Source of the DNA: Protonemura montana
Lineage: Eukaryota > Arthropoda > Insecta > Plecoptera > Nemouridae
Length of the DNA stretch: 64,000 nucleotides
Assembly: GCA_947568835.1 (NCBI GenBank)
Contig: OX387609.1
Coordinates: forward strand, 2,732,001 to 2,796,000
Reading direction: 5' to 3'
This document shows, piece after piece, positions 1 to 12,226 of the stretch (the first letter of the stretch is position 1; each line of letters opens with the position of its first letter). Position numbers and translations under genes: made by a program. The notes below the pieces were generated by a model, which had not been told where the DNA came from, made no database searches, and saw only the letters and a list, made by a program, of their open reading frames with translations.

Positions 1-1267
1 AATTTTTACTTTTCAATCCTCTCTCATCCCAAAATCAACGCACTGATGAACTACACTTCAATCTCTATTTATTCTTCTCTCCATTCATCAGCTGATCACA
101 TTTTCCATTCGCTTAACAAAGCCAATCTTCAGTAGTCAATCACAAAGCTCAATCTACATAAATTAGATGCAAATAACGAACTCCGTCCAACATCTGCATA
201 TTCAAAATGAGAAAAAAAATACCTCGGGCTTAAAAAAATCTATCTGAATTAGCATGTTTAGCGCGCCTGGGGACTCGAATAACATTCTCTAAACTCTTCT
301 GTCAGTTTTTTTATCGCCTATTTTATAAACTAGGGTGTAAAATATGCTGAAACCCGTGTAGGGGCCTAAAGTTTAAATATCTTAAATAATGTATTTCCAA
401 CTCCTCGAAGCCTAACAAGCATTATTATGACTGACAGCTTTTTTTTCGTCCAATCTTATAAATCAACCGATTTTCAAACAAACGAATTTCTTGCCAGAAT
501 TTTTAAATAAAATGAATCCACTTCCTGGTACCTAACTTTTATGGCACTCAAGTTCCTGGAAAGCTTTATTATCCACTTTTAAAACGAATTAATTTCATTT
601 CTTTGCTTTTCCATCTCAACTATTCAACATATTAAAAAGTTTTATTAATCTTCTGATCTTATAGCAGTCACCTTTCAAGTCGTGCATTTCAATTTTCGGT
701 ATTTCATTCTTTTCCACAAACAGAACAAACCAATTTCACCCGCCTATATTTAATTTCAATCCTATATTTCCATGGAAGATGAATTTCTTGGCCTTCCGAA
801 ACTTCAGCCTTCTTCAGATCCCACCTTATTAGCCGTGGCAGACTCTGCGAATGTGATTTGTCAAAGATCTGCTCTCCCAGTTGGTCCCTGCCTCCTGCTA
901 GGGAAACCGGGGGGTGGGGGAAATGAGGTGCGTAACGTCGATTGATGTCGACGCATGACGGGACACGCACTTGCGTGAAGTCGTGATCTGTCACGCACAT
1001 CTGATGAGTCGCCAAGGGGTTGAAGTGGGGGACGTCACGTTGAAGGGGTGGGTGGGGTTAACGATTTGAGGTAATTTGTTGTTTACCTATGCGGTGTATC
1101 AGGGTGCCAAGATGTTTCTTGTCTCTTGCCTCTTGAATTATCAAGTAATTAAGCTTTAATTTAACACGGTATGTGATGGATAATTGCTGTTTTTAATACA
1201 GGTTAAAACTTGGTTGTAATCTAACCTTATCTTATCAAATATTTAACAATTGAGTTTATAGGTAGCT
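1..1267. other. AT-rich DNA without recognisable gene
   Basis: No coding stretch, RNA gene or repeat is recognised here. A small G-rich patch near 905-920 and a CpG-containing stretch near 930-1000 are the only compositional departures. A 103-codon minus-strand frame at 704-1015 has no family resemblance and is probably chance. Confidence 0.5.
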
Positions 1268-1563
1268 AGAGGACCAGCGTTATTGTTAAACTTTCTGCTA
1301 AGCATGCAAGCCGGCAACATGTGGTTACGGTAGGTGCCACTAGACATCGCTTGCGACCGTTCTTTTTAATAAAACTCTAAAATTAACTAACTAAGACTCG
1401 AAATATGTATATCAATTGTTGAGTTGAACATTAATAAAGATTAATTGAGTGTAAATCAGTCTCAAATGCGAGTAATCTGCGAGAAATAACAAAAATAACT
1501 TTTTTAACATTCGAAGCGACGGTGACTCCACCTGGTAGCAGCCTCCATTTTTGTCGCGGTTAA
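1268..1563 (+). mobile_element. Family A MITE-like element, single-unit copy (A1)
   Basis: This copy begins with the family's left terminal motif (AGAGGACCAGCG...GTTAAAC), then carries one diverged copy of the 60-bp unit (GCCGGCAACATGTGG...GGTGCCAC). A spacer shared with the copies at 53374 and 56557 follows, including GCGAGTAATCTGCGAGAA and a segment reading GACGGTGACTCCACCTGG. No protein is encoded. The right inverted terminus seen at 56984-57013 is not evident, so the 3' limit is approximate. It is inferred to be a non-autonomous DNA transposon because intact copies have inverted termini. Confidence 0.6.
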
Positions 1564-2699
1564 GAAGTCATTTAGCGGACATTTTTCGCCAAACTACTAA
1601 CTATTTGGTTTTAGAAACTACTTTTGGAATTAATCTAGTAAAAGAATCCAATATTTTTACTTGGTGAATGAATCGCTACTTTGAAAATTGGTCTTTTCCA
1701 ATGGTCCTATACCAGAAAATTTGGGAAAAGACCAGCGCACTTTATGGCGAACGATTTCAACGGCTAGACATACTTTGTGGATAAATCATGACACAAAGGA
1801 ATGAAAATTAACCGAAAACCTGACTCCACACGCACGGTGCTCAGATTCGTGCTTAGAAAATTAAACAATTCAAAGCCCAGCGCGTGGCAATTTTCTAATA
1901 CGACATTTCCTGTGATAAGCTTTTGAAGAATGAAATGAAAGTAATCTAGTCTTGGCGCCCCTATTTTAATATGTACGTCACAGCATTAAAGTCTGCCAGG
2001 ATATGGGGTGGGGTGGGTGGGGGTGGGGGAGGGGAGGAAGAAAATGGAGAAAGAGGGGATATTAAACAACCCTTGTTGTCAGTCAAGAATTCCCAAGACG
2101 TGGTGGAGGAGTCAACCATCAATCTCAACATAATTCCGCGAGCATGCGCGTGCCAGTGGTGCATCGTCGCGTTGTTGGATGAGCGTAGTGCAGAATTAGT
2201 TTCACTTGATGAAAAGATGAATGGATTGTGTTTTTTTTTTTTGGGTGTTCGCTTTTTGTTTGCCAAATGGTTGGAGCGATTTTGACGAATTTTGCAAGGC
2301 ACGTACAAAATCTCTGAGCTTTGAAAAAATTAGTCAAGTTGTTTTATTCTGAAATCTATTAAAATAAATACTTGATGATTGGCAAGGTATTACACAAAAA
2401 GTAAAAAAAAAATTAAATTTACTTACGAAATTAAGTTGTACTTTGTACTCACAAATCTCTGGATTTCGGTTAAATTCAAACTTTTGCAAATATTGTTGAT
2501 AAAATATTGTTTTAAATTAAATAATTCCTTAAAAATATCTTAAACGGTAATCCTTTATCAAGATAAAGACCATTGAAAAAGTCCCTACCAAAGAAAACCA
2601 ACTATCAGAACTATTTTCTTCACGTTTCCAAACAACATACATTTCCTGAACACTTGTTTTACACCTTAAATACATAAATACTTGGTAATTGTTATAATT
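1564..2699. other. Non-coding DNA with one G-rich tract
   Basis: Apart from the G-rich tract at 2005-2037, annotated separately, nothing specific is seen. Short frames on both strands across 1961-2337 overlap the low-complexity G tract and each other and are not credible genes. Confidence 0.45.
2005..2037 (+). repeat. G-rich tract able to form a G-quadruplex
   Basis: At least five runs of three or more G are separated by single T or A bases (GGGGTGGGGTGGGTGGGGG and onward). This exceeds the usual four-run rule for a potential G-quadruplex on the plus strand. No gene start is identified next to it, so any regulatory role is unknown. Confidence 0.6.
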
Positions 2700-2848
2700 G
2701 TATGTGGTTATTTTGTTATTGGAAAATTGTCAGGACTGCTCTTACCCTTGATAAAGTAACAGGTACAAGTTACGAAACGTTGGGAAATTTAGTAGCCCTT
2801 TACTTAGCATTCAAAACCCAGTTGAAATAGTTTTTGTTAAAATATCTT
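2700..2848 (+). repeat. Family D dispersed repeat with hammerhead-like hairpin (D1)
   Basis: The segment matches copies at 20700 and 50408. Its core at about 2745-2783 has a five-base stem (GTAAC 2756-2760 pairing with GTTAC 2769-2773), an eight-base loop, then GAAAC directly after the stem. It ends with a stretch containing CCCAGTTGAAATAGTTTTT. The order GA..A-stem-GAAAC resembles the stem II/GAAA part of hammerhead ribozymes known from Penelope-like and retrozyme repeats, but not all conserved core positions fit. It is non-coding. Confidence 0.55.
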
Positions 2849-2867
2849 TAATATTTTGATTGTTGCT

Positions 2868-3655
2868 TAACTTGTCCTTCATGTCCTTCATGACCATCTA
2901 GTTACATTCTCGTTAACTTGTCCTTCATGTCCTTCATGACCATCTAGTTACATTCTCGTTATCTTGTCCTTCATGTCCTTCATGACCATCTTGTTACATT
3001 CTCGTTATCTTGTCCTTCATGTCCTTCATGACCATCTAGTTACATTCTCGTTATCTTGTCCTTCATGTCCTTCATGACCATCTTGTTACATTCTCGTTAT
3101 CTTGTCCTTCATGTCCTTCATGACCATCTAGTTACATTCTCGTTATCTTGTCCTTCATGTCCTTCATGACCATCTAGTTACATTCTCGTTATCTTGTCCT
3201 TCATGTCCTTCATGACCATCTAGTTACATTCTCGTTAACTTGTCCTTCATGTCCTTCATGACCATCTAGTTACATTCTCGTTAACTTGTCCTTCATGTCC
3301 TTCATGACCATCTTGTTACATTCTCGTTATCTTGTCCTTCATGTCCTTCATGACCATCTAGTTACATTCTCGTTATCTTGTCCTTCATGTCCTTCATGAC
3401 CATCTTGTTACATTCTCGTTAACTTGTCCTTCATGTCCTTCATGACCATCTTGTTACATTCTCGTTATCTTGTCCTTCATGTCCTTCATGACCATCTAGT
3501 TACATTCTCGTTATCTTGTCCTTCATGTCCTTCATGACCATCTTGTTACATTCTCGTTAACTTGTCCTTCATGTCCTTCATGACCATCTTGTTACATTCT
3601 CGTTATCTTGTCCTTCATGTCCTTCATGACCATCTAGTTACATTCTCGTTATCCT
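2868..3655 (+). repeat. 46-bp minisatellite, about 17 units
   Basis: A tandem array has an exact 46-bp period (TGTCCTTCATGTCCTTCATG, then ACCATCT, then WGTTACATTCTCGTTAWC). Within each unit the 9-mer TGTCCTTCA is itself repeated twice. Units are nearly identical and differ mainly at two A/T positions. The array abuts repeat D1. Short frames across it arise from the repeat and are not genes. Confidence 0.9.
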
Positions 3656-5802
3656 GTCATTATTTTCCACTGACAAATATCGGGAAACAACTGAAACTAG
3701 ATAACAATCAGATGTCATTGCGTGTTGTCAGCTTCGTCATTATGTTTCAACAATAGATACCAATCTTAACACTTTGCACCGAGCTATTTTAGGAACGTTA
3801 TTCTTGGGCACAAAGAAAATAAGTAAATGTTATTTTAGCTTTAACAAGGTCCCATTCACACAAGGTACCTTCAGTATACGAATCTGCCCATGATTTCAAC
3901 TTCATCGATTCTTTGATTTTCCTATTGAACATATATATAAACATATACTTTCCATACTTTTCATACAAATATATACAAATATTAAACTTGAAATTTTCCT
4001 CTATATAAAGTTTAATGTTAAAGTCATAAAGTTTAATGAAATCAAAAAAATATAATAGAATTAGAAATATAATATTTAAAATGTATGGCTATTTATGGAA
4101 TTTATGATAAGTTGTTGCTAATTGATTGTTGAAAACGTAGCGAGAATTTTTTTATTTATTTTGATAGCAAAAATTCAGTTTTCTATCAAAAATAATTGTG
4201 TAACACCCTGACACAGAAAATAACTAAAAAAAGCCATAAAACGGTTATTTTTATCCATCGTTAACATAGAAATAAGAAGCTTGGAGTAAATTCGTATGCA
4301 TTACATTCTTGTACAGATATAACAAAGAATAAAGTCTTCTTCTATGATGTTGACCAAATGACCAGTAGGTAGGCATCTTGATAAAAGACTGATGATGACC
4401 ACCGTATCATGAATTTTAAACTAGTGATCTTTCAAAGTCCTGAACAACACATACGGCTAGAAGGTTGCTACACTTTGACTCTATAGAGATAAATCTTTCA
4501 CAGATTTGCACTGACTGTCTCCAGCATTAGACCATCTTTAACCTCACCAGCCGCCACTGCTTAGAAGACTAGCACCAGCATTAGACAATATATTACCTCA
4601 ACGACCGCCACTGATAAAACGACCAACCTAAATAAAACCCTCGGCCAACTACAAAACATCTTCATGAGGGGTGAATTTAATAATTCCTCGAATTCTTGAT
4701 TATTTCGTGATGCCTTGATGTCTAGCAAGTGAGAGAGAAGATGTGTTTGATGGCAAATTATAGAAAGGGATGTTGAAACGCGTTTGGTTGAAGCGAGATG
4801 GAACTAGAATGCGTTAGAAGTGAAAGAGAGGAGTGTTTGATGATACTAGGGGATGTTGTTAGATTCAGTTCTATGATTGACTCATTTGAGTGCACCCTTT
4901 GACTCGTACACCACCGCAAAATATGAAGCTGTGACCCGATGGTGGAAAGAATTGTTCCTGTTTATGAGGCTACCAATTGTTTGTGTTCGTTTTTTTGTAC
5001 TTTCCAAGAACTGAAATACTGCACGGTTTGTGTATTTAAAAAAAAGGGGGAGAACTATCTGGTGAATTCCGCATTAAATTATTGTTTTTTTGTGTTTTAG
5101 ATAATTTCAAAAAAACTTTGCTTAAATTACATCAAAAACACACGTTTTGATTTTGATTTTATGATTTTGCCTCACAATTTTGGAACACTCTTGCCGAATT
5201 TTGACTTCTTTCACTGTAATTAGAATTGCAACAGACAAAATGCTAAACGTTTACTGTAATTTTGTTCTTTTTTCAAACACCAACAATTCTACGTTTGCCA
5301 CGAGTTTCATTAATCTAATCCTTGGTAATTTTTTAGTTTGTTGCTGTCTGAATTTCTGTTTCCTGCTTTGATGTCGGATGTTTGCTCCAGTGATGCTTGC
5401 TACATTGGTTAGATGTCTCTGTGTATTTTCTCTGCTCTTTGGTCGCCTATAATGATGTCCAGTTTGTATGGGATGTCTCACCAAGCAACTCGTTACTACT
5501 GGACTTTCAGAGCTTACGGACACTAACTAGCTTCCTATCCTCACAAGGACACATTTTTATTTTCGTCGTTACTGAACATCAAAATCATTTTGGTCAAAGT
5601 GAAATCTCTTGCTCATTTCACGGTGTGTTTGTGAACTGATATCTGAAAATTGTGACTGAACATTGCAACAAAAACCAGTTGAAATTATATAAAGTGCAGT
5701 GCATATCATAAAGCCACTTGACAAATATAGCTGACTTCAAGGCGAATTTTTAAACTCATGTCCAGGGTTATAGCCAATCGAATACTTTTATTTTTATCTT
5801 GG
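3656..5802. other. AT-rich DNA; small 51-bp imperfect duplication
   Basis: No gene is recognised. An imperfect direct duplication (CCAGCATTAGAC...CCGCCACTG) lies near 4520 and 4571. Short frames around 5180-5639 overlap on both strands and match nothing I know. Confidence 0.45.
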
Positions 5803-5945
5803 TGCCAGTTTTTCAGTGGCACGTTAAGTAATTAACAGACCGTTAAAAAAACAAACAAAAACGTCTTCTGATTGGCTGTTGCCTAGCAAATGACAAATTA
5901 ACAGACTGTTTAGTTCTTAACGGACCACTAAAAAACGGCGCTTTA
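5803..5945. mobile_element. Family C palindromic MITE-like element (C1)
   Basis: Inverted ends are visible: the left side reads GTTAAGTAATTAACAGACCG and the right side, read in reverse complement, gives GTTAAGAACTAAACAGTCTG. The centre holds CTTCTGATTGGCTGTTGCC, shared with copies at 20150, 35573 and 47398. It is non-coding, about 140 bp, and typical in size for a TIR miniature element. The superfamily is not determined because no target-site duplication could be fixed by eye. Confidence 0.6.
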
Positions 5946-6040
5946 GCTTCCTAATGCTCATTTAATTGGATGTTGAAAAACTATCCGTCAGTTATTAAAA
6001 ATATCATAATTTACTTTTATAATGACCAGTGTTTTTCAAT

Positions 6041-6215
6041 CCTGAGCTTAACTTCTAGCTCACAGAAACATCTGAATTTCACTGCATGTGATTGGAAGTC
6101 GTCATGGCAACAGTTTCAACAAAATGTTCAACTATAAGTTGGATCTCTAGCTCACAGAAACATCTGAATTTCTCTGCATGTGATTGGATGTCGCCATCGC
6201 AATTTTGTTAACTTC
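6041..6215 (+). mobile_element. Family B element, two 92-bp units (B1)
   Basis: Two units of the 92-bp sequence (CTAGCTCACAGAAACATCTG...GTGATTGGAAGTCGTCATGG) lie in tandem, the second more diverged. The inverted ends of the full element (at 25504-26853) are not clear here, so this is an old or truncated copy. Confidence 0.65.
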
Positions 6216-9049
6216 CATTTCATCTAGTATTTGAAAATGTAGTAAAACCTAATAAGAATCAAAGTTACAAATAACGATTGCATAAAAAAAATTACAATTC
6301 ACTTTTCATAAAAAAAGACATGCACTTATCGTAAAACTCACGGTTACTAACAAACATTTCCTGGCCAATTTCTATAAAGATGGCAAATTATTATAAGCTT
6401 TCCTTCGCTTCCGAAAGCAAATTCGCGGGCGCCAGCATCGAATGACAAATGCTGACAAGAACCAGCAAATTGCCTGGCGTCGATCGAATCAGTAAACGCC
6501 CCCCCCCCCCCCCCCCAGCAAACCCGGCACACTTCATTATATTCTGTTCGATATCTGGTATTTCCACGAGGCGAGGTTCAATAATAATCACATGATAATG
6601 TCGGCGAATACTCGAGGGGCAATTGAACAAGATCTGTGCAGATTGGTAATACGGGGACTATTGCAAACCACACCCTATGTCGAAATCGTGCCCGGGTTCC
6701 GATTCCCGATTGTCAAGTTTAACTAGAAATTGGAGGGAAAAGCCGAAAGGGAGGAATTCCGTTGGGGAAATGACAGAATCCAATGCGACAGATTTTACTT
6801 TACGGTTCAATGAATTTAGTTTTTAAGTTTAAAGTTTGCCGCTTACATGTTTCCGATTATTGAATTCAGAAGAAAATATGGTTTCAATCCGTTTAAGTTT
6901 CTCAATAATATCATAGTAATAAGGTCAAGTATTTTTCTAGCGAAGCTTAAGTTTTTAAAAATATTCTTTCCAGAAATAAAAGCCTTAGCAATTTTGTGAC
7001 TATGACAAAAATGGCACTTCTTCGATATTTTAATAAAATTTTTTACATTTCACAAAATACCTGAGGCGACTTTACATTGACTGCAAACGACGCCAGGCTT
7101 CTTTAACAACATGTTAATAATTTTACCTTGAATAAAAGTGAACCGAATCAATTATTAATCTGTTTTTGTTGATAAAAATCATTTTTCCAGGAATCTTATC
7201 GTCTCATCGTTCGGTTTTTCCTTTCGGATTTCATATTTAAAAGATTTTCGCTAACGAAGGCTTCTCGATGCAAAGCTTCTTTCAACTCCTTGCTGTAGGC
7301 TTTCCAACCCTACGACAGGGAAGGGAATGATTTAGAATCATGATACAGAAATGCTTTGTCCTGGCAATTTTCAGTGAGATACACAAGCAAATTGCAACAA
7401 TTTTTTCGGTTTCTCTAAAGCTTTTTACGATTTCGGATCGGCTATTCCCAGATGAGGAAAAGTGAATGAAATATTTTTTGCTTTATATGGTATCGCCGAA
7501 GTTTCTTTTGCGTTAGCGAGGAAAAAATGTGTTTATTGTGACTTTTATAAAATATGTTATAAAAACCCGAGACCTGTGTTATGTATTTTCTTGTTTAATA
7601 AATCTTTCTGCATTTGCTCATGTGACATTTATGAATATTTTTCTTGAAACCACAAATACTTATTGAATATTGAATCGAATCATCCAATTTGTTCGAAGCT
7701 TTACAGAAAACAAACTTTCATCCGGACCAAGAATTGAACTTACAAGTTATTACTTTCTTTTTTTTTTCGATATCGAAAGAATAACTTTGAAAGAAACGCA
7801 GATTTTTCGGAAGCATGAAAGAATTATGAATAAATTAAAGTATCGATTGGGAAAAAAAAAACTTCAACGGAAATAATATTCAGTCTCTGATTCACATTAT
7901 TAAAAGCACAAGTGATTTCAAGAGATAAATAGTCCAACCGATTGCATAAACATATTTCTAGCAGCACCCAGATTAACTGCACTTAACTGCACTTAAATAT
8001 ATAGATGGGTGAATACCATGAATTTATTATCCCACGTTAAGCGTCCTTTTTTCATCCTAAAATCCAGCTGAAAATTCTCTAATAACCCAAGTTACACTGG
8101 CTTAAACTTGGTTTTTTATTGATGGGCATAACAGAAAATCAAGAATAAAGCAAGAAAGGGCATTTAATGAAATCACAAAACGTATACAACTTTGTCCACT
8201 CAATTATAAAATGCAAGTCTAATCTTTGAAGCGTACAGGGAATCTCAAAGCGATCATCTCGGGCTGATTGTATAATGGTCTCCCACCCCAAACCCAACCT
8301 CCTCCAACACTGTTCCCAACTTCGGAATGGGGAACTAACAAGGCGTCACCCGTGGCAACTAATCAGCCGCTAGTGTGTTAGCATTTAATCAGCGGTATTG
8401 GTTTTAGTTGCCGATATCTAAGATTAATTCGAAGACGTCGACATCGTCGGAATTTGGGCGACACTAGAAGGAGATTGTGTTTGTCAAGGAAAGACGGGAT
8501 GGAACTGGAAGTAGGTTTATTCTCTTGATTGGTGTGGGACGTTTTAGAGTTGGGCGACTGTCTTTGAGGAGGTGGTCAATATTGTCTTTCTGAATGTTTT
8601 TATCAAAAATGTTCAACTATAAGTTTTTCCGATAATTGTCATAATTCGGAAAATTGTCAGGAGTTTTTAACTATTTATTTTTTAGCTTGACCTAACTCAT
8701 AGAAATAAATAAATTTCACAGCACGTGATCGTCATTGCAGTAATTTTAGCTCGGCCATTTCAAGAGTTAACAAATATTTTTTAATTTATCCAAAAGTGAC
8801 CATCAATGATAATTATGAGATATATTTTTGATTGATTCATCAAAATATTAATTCGGGATTTTTATTGAATAGTATTCACACTAATAACAGGCTCCCTTTT
8901 TTGTATTTATGATATAAATGAAAATATGATTGGTATTATGATTAGGTACCAAAGGTATTACGTAGGTACAATATTTTGGTTGCAAACATTGGTTAAAGTC
9001 ATTGTACTGCGGGTAGCAACGTTAATTAGCTCTAAAATTAAATTATCTT
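6216..9049. other. AT-rich DNA with decayed repeat remnants
   Basis: A run of 18 C lies at 6499-6516. A decayed stretch resembling the family B unit (CTCATAGAAA...AATTTCACAGCACGTGATCG) lies near 8690-8750. The rest shows no recognisable gene; several 60-70-codon frames at 7462-7876 are AT-rich and without known motifs. Confidence 0.45.
6499..6516 (+). repeat. Homopolymer C18
   Basis: Eighteen consecutive C residues on the plus strand. Length is likely polymorphic and may be affected by sequencing error. Confidence 0.9.
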
Positions 9050-9118
9050 CCGCTCCTATCAGTTGTCGAGCGCTTGGTCATAAATTCAGGAGAACGAGGT
9101 TCGACTCTCCAAACCAAT
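9050..9118 (+). repeat. Degenerate tRNA-like sequence (possible SINE remnant)
   Basis: The stretch GTCGAGCGCTTGGTCATAAA is followed by GAGGTTCGACTCTCC, which resembles a Pol III B box (GGTTCGANTCC) with an insertion. No complete cloverleaf can be drawn, so this is at most a decayed tRNA-derived SINE head. Confidence 0.3.
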
Positions 9119-9251
9119 GATAACGTGATTGCCAATCAATATGCACTTGATCGAAAACTAAATTGTTGATGTTTGCTTCCATATTTTTTTAGTAAATACC
9201 AACATTCGTAATTCAAACGTTTGAATCTTTTCAGAAGCCAAAAACTTGATA

Positions 9252-9276
9252 CACTTTTCTTTGTTTTCAGGTGAGT
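9252..9276 (+). other. Candidate recursive-splicing (ratchet) site
   Basis: A pyrimidine-rich tract (CACTTTTCTTTGTTTTCAG) ends at 9270 and is followed immediately by a consensus donor, GTGAGT (9271-9276). A 3' splice site fused to a 5' splice site is the hallmark of zero-length ratchet points in long arthropod introns. The sequence after it stays open for 27 codons (VSHGHYASWYLQ...) before a stop near 9351, so a small terminal exon is the alternative. No flanking exon is recognised in the window. Confidence 0.4.
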
Positions 9277-9359
9277 CATGGTCACTACGCTTCATGGTAT
9301 CTGCAAGGAGATGAGGATGGTATCGTTGTAAAAAATTACGGAAACTGTGTATAGCAATA

Positions 9360-12084
9360 TAAAAAAAAATCGAATCTACTAGTTAATAACTTTTTACCCA
9401 TATCTTTTATCGACAATTTTATTTGTCCATCTCTATTTTCCCAGTCGCATCTCTATGACTTGGTATCTAGAAATATCACCAAAACAAATAACAAAATAGA
9501 TCTGATATAAAATACACATCGGCATGATCAAAACCAGCAAACAGTTTCAAACGTACATTTTCATCTACAAATCTACAAAAGCAAGCACACACATACACAC
9601 AAGTGCGCTCGCAAATTCGATGTACAAACACAACTTGTATTTCAGATCAATGGTAATTTAAAAAAACTGGACGCCCATGTAGTTTCCAGGATCACCAATC
9701 AAAACACATTCGGAACTTTCAGTTGAACTAACAAGCAATTAAATCGCTGTCCAGATTCGATGCTATTCTGATAGTTACACTGCTATGAAGGGACAACAAG
9801 TTTATGTTTAGGGTTTCCAGTGCTTTTTGATTGGATAAATCGGAGTACATAGAGGAAATAACGATGCATGAACATATAGGTAGAGTGCACTAATTCCTAA
9901 TGCTACTCATTAAATGCAAGCGATAATGGTGCATTTTAATGGGCGTTATTGATTTCGTGCCAGTTCAGTTGTTTGGTCAGGAGATTTTGATCGACAAAGT
10001 ACACAGGATAGTTTCGGAGGATCACCAGCGTATTAATGGCCGGATTTACTATTAGTTGTTACTCGTTTTAGTCTATTTAATGTATTTGTGTTAACGTTAA
10101 ATCGCTTGGACCATGGAGAGCTTTTAACTGCTGTAGTGAATCTGGACTAACGGTTTTAAAAACGACGTTACTACTAGAGTTTCAAATAATTACTGTGCAA
10201 ATTGTAATAGTTTCGATATTCCGAATTACAGTTAATTTGTATCAGTTTGATTTGTCTTTTTACTGATTACGAACCGTTGTCGAGTCTGAACTTTCAAAAA
10301 AATATTCGTGGATTTGAATGTTAAAAACATAGACGATAAAATATTTGTAAGAGATTTTCGCTTGATCTATAATTAAAATTGGATTCCATCACCAACCATG
10401 CTAAAAAATCATAAAATTATTTACTGAATTCACAAACGAATATATTAATAAAAGTAATGAAAAAAAAAATCTCTTTTCAACAACATCGACCGGTCGACGC
10501 TATAAAAACCACGCATCACCGACCCCAATCCAGTCGCCAACCAAACAAAAGTTCAAACCATCGAACACCTGAAAATCACAAAATCGAAGACATCACCAAT
10601 CCAATATACCAGTAACGAAAAACGAGCACAGCCCACGTTCCACTGGCACCATTGTAAGGATCCCACACCATCCTGCCACCATTGTAAAGCCTCTTCATAT
10701 CTACTTTTCGAAGCAACTGGAGGAGTAAAATGAAATCAATAGCTGATATCATATAACACCACACACTGCTACCATAGGCCCTCACGTTGTGCTATCTAGC
10801 TGGCTATAAATTACAAATCATGTCGCTGTAATTGACTAAAGCATGGGTTATAATTAACTCCTCCCTGCGCTTGTCTATAATCATAAATATCGATACCGAG
10901 CTCGCCTGGCTTATTGGTCTATTGTTAGGATGAACGTGCGCATAAATTCTTGAAATGTCGAGAGAATGTTTGTTGTTTTACGCTTCTAGAGGCTACTGAT
11001 TGGTGGTTATTTGATAGTATAGTTATTAGATTTGATGGTGGTAAAGTAACGGTGTAGTTTACCTAAACTTTCAATTAAATTGAGCTTAAGTAATTGAAGT
11101 CTTGGTGGAGTTGATTGCATTTCGCTGAATTCATGGCAAGTGTATAATTAGTTTTTGTAATCATTTAAGAAGAGGTAATTTGATAAATATCAATTACAAG
11201 GATTTTGCTGAAAGCAATTTAAAACCGAGATAACATTTTTATACCGATGAAAATGAAAAAAATCACCCACAGGAAAACGATTTTTTAATTTCGCAAGCTT
11301 AAAATATGCATTGTAAATGAATATACAAACTTATAAAACTACAAAACTTACAAAATACAAACTTAGCATCGGAAATATTTTCTATGCCTAAAGTTAATTC
11401 AGATAAAGCAATCCACTGCCCTAGTATTTCCCCAAATTGCAGAAGATTGCCTCATCAGCTTACCACATGTAAGCCACTTTGCAAATACCCATGTACACCC
11501 AAAGCAACACCACTATCAAAGTACAAACTTTGTTACCATCTCGAACAACCTCAGCTACAAGAAGACCAAGAGCCAAATAAGAAAAATATTCATTTTTCCT
11601 GCTACTCTCTCCAGAGAGATGTTTCATCGCAGCACTGTGATATAAATAATTCAGGACCCTCCTTATGGTGGTAATCCTGGCTCGTCCTGCCACCTCCAAC
11701 ATCCTTACACACTGTGCCAACAATGTGTGGTTTTAGACCATCAGGCCTCGACGACAATGCCATAGTCGACTCCACTCTATGATGCCTAAGCTGGGTTTAG
11801 CCGGCATACATTTTTCTAATGTGGAAATGTGGTCGTTCATTCACATACAATACTGGAAACAACCGTTTTTTATGAAAAATAATGTAATAAAGAATGATGT
11901 ATGGCACTCTTCCAATGCTGGGAAGCTTGGAGTGCTATGGTTCGCCCCTGTTTTTAGAATAGGGAACGATGATTGTGGATGTTAGTACGAATAAGTTTAA
12001 ACTGAACGTTACGGTGGATTCTACGTTGTCTGCTTTGCAAAGTAACTTGAGAGAGAAAGCAAGCTTTAAACGGGTTTTCTTCTT
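9360..12084. other. AT-rich DNA, nothing specific seen
   Basis: No recognisable gene or element. A TATAAAA-like string near 10500 and short frames at 10576-11985 have no supporting context. Confidence 0.45.
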
Positions 12085-12130
12085 TTTATACTCGTGTCTA
12101 CTTTATCTAACCTTACCACTAGTTTGCATC
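12085..12130 (+). repeat. Family D fragment (D2)
   Basis: Only the left part of family D (ACTCGTGTCTACTTTATCTA...CACTAGTTT) is present. It matches the start of the copy at 20700 and lacks the hairpin core. Confidence 0.45.
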
Positions 12131-12226
12131 CGTTTTGGAAACGGGTTGTTTTTCTCACCTTTTCTTTGTTTTACCTTTACAAACCATTTAAATCGTGGGG
12201 GCTTTAGACATAACCTAGTGTACCTA

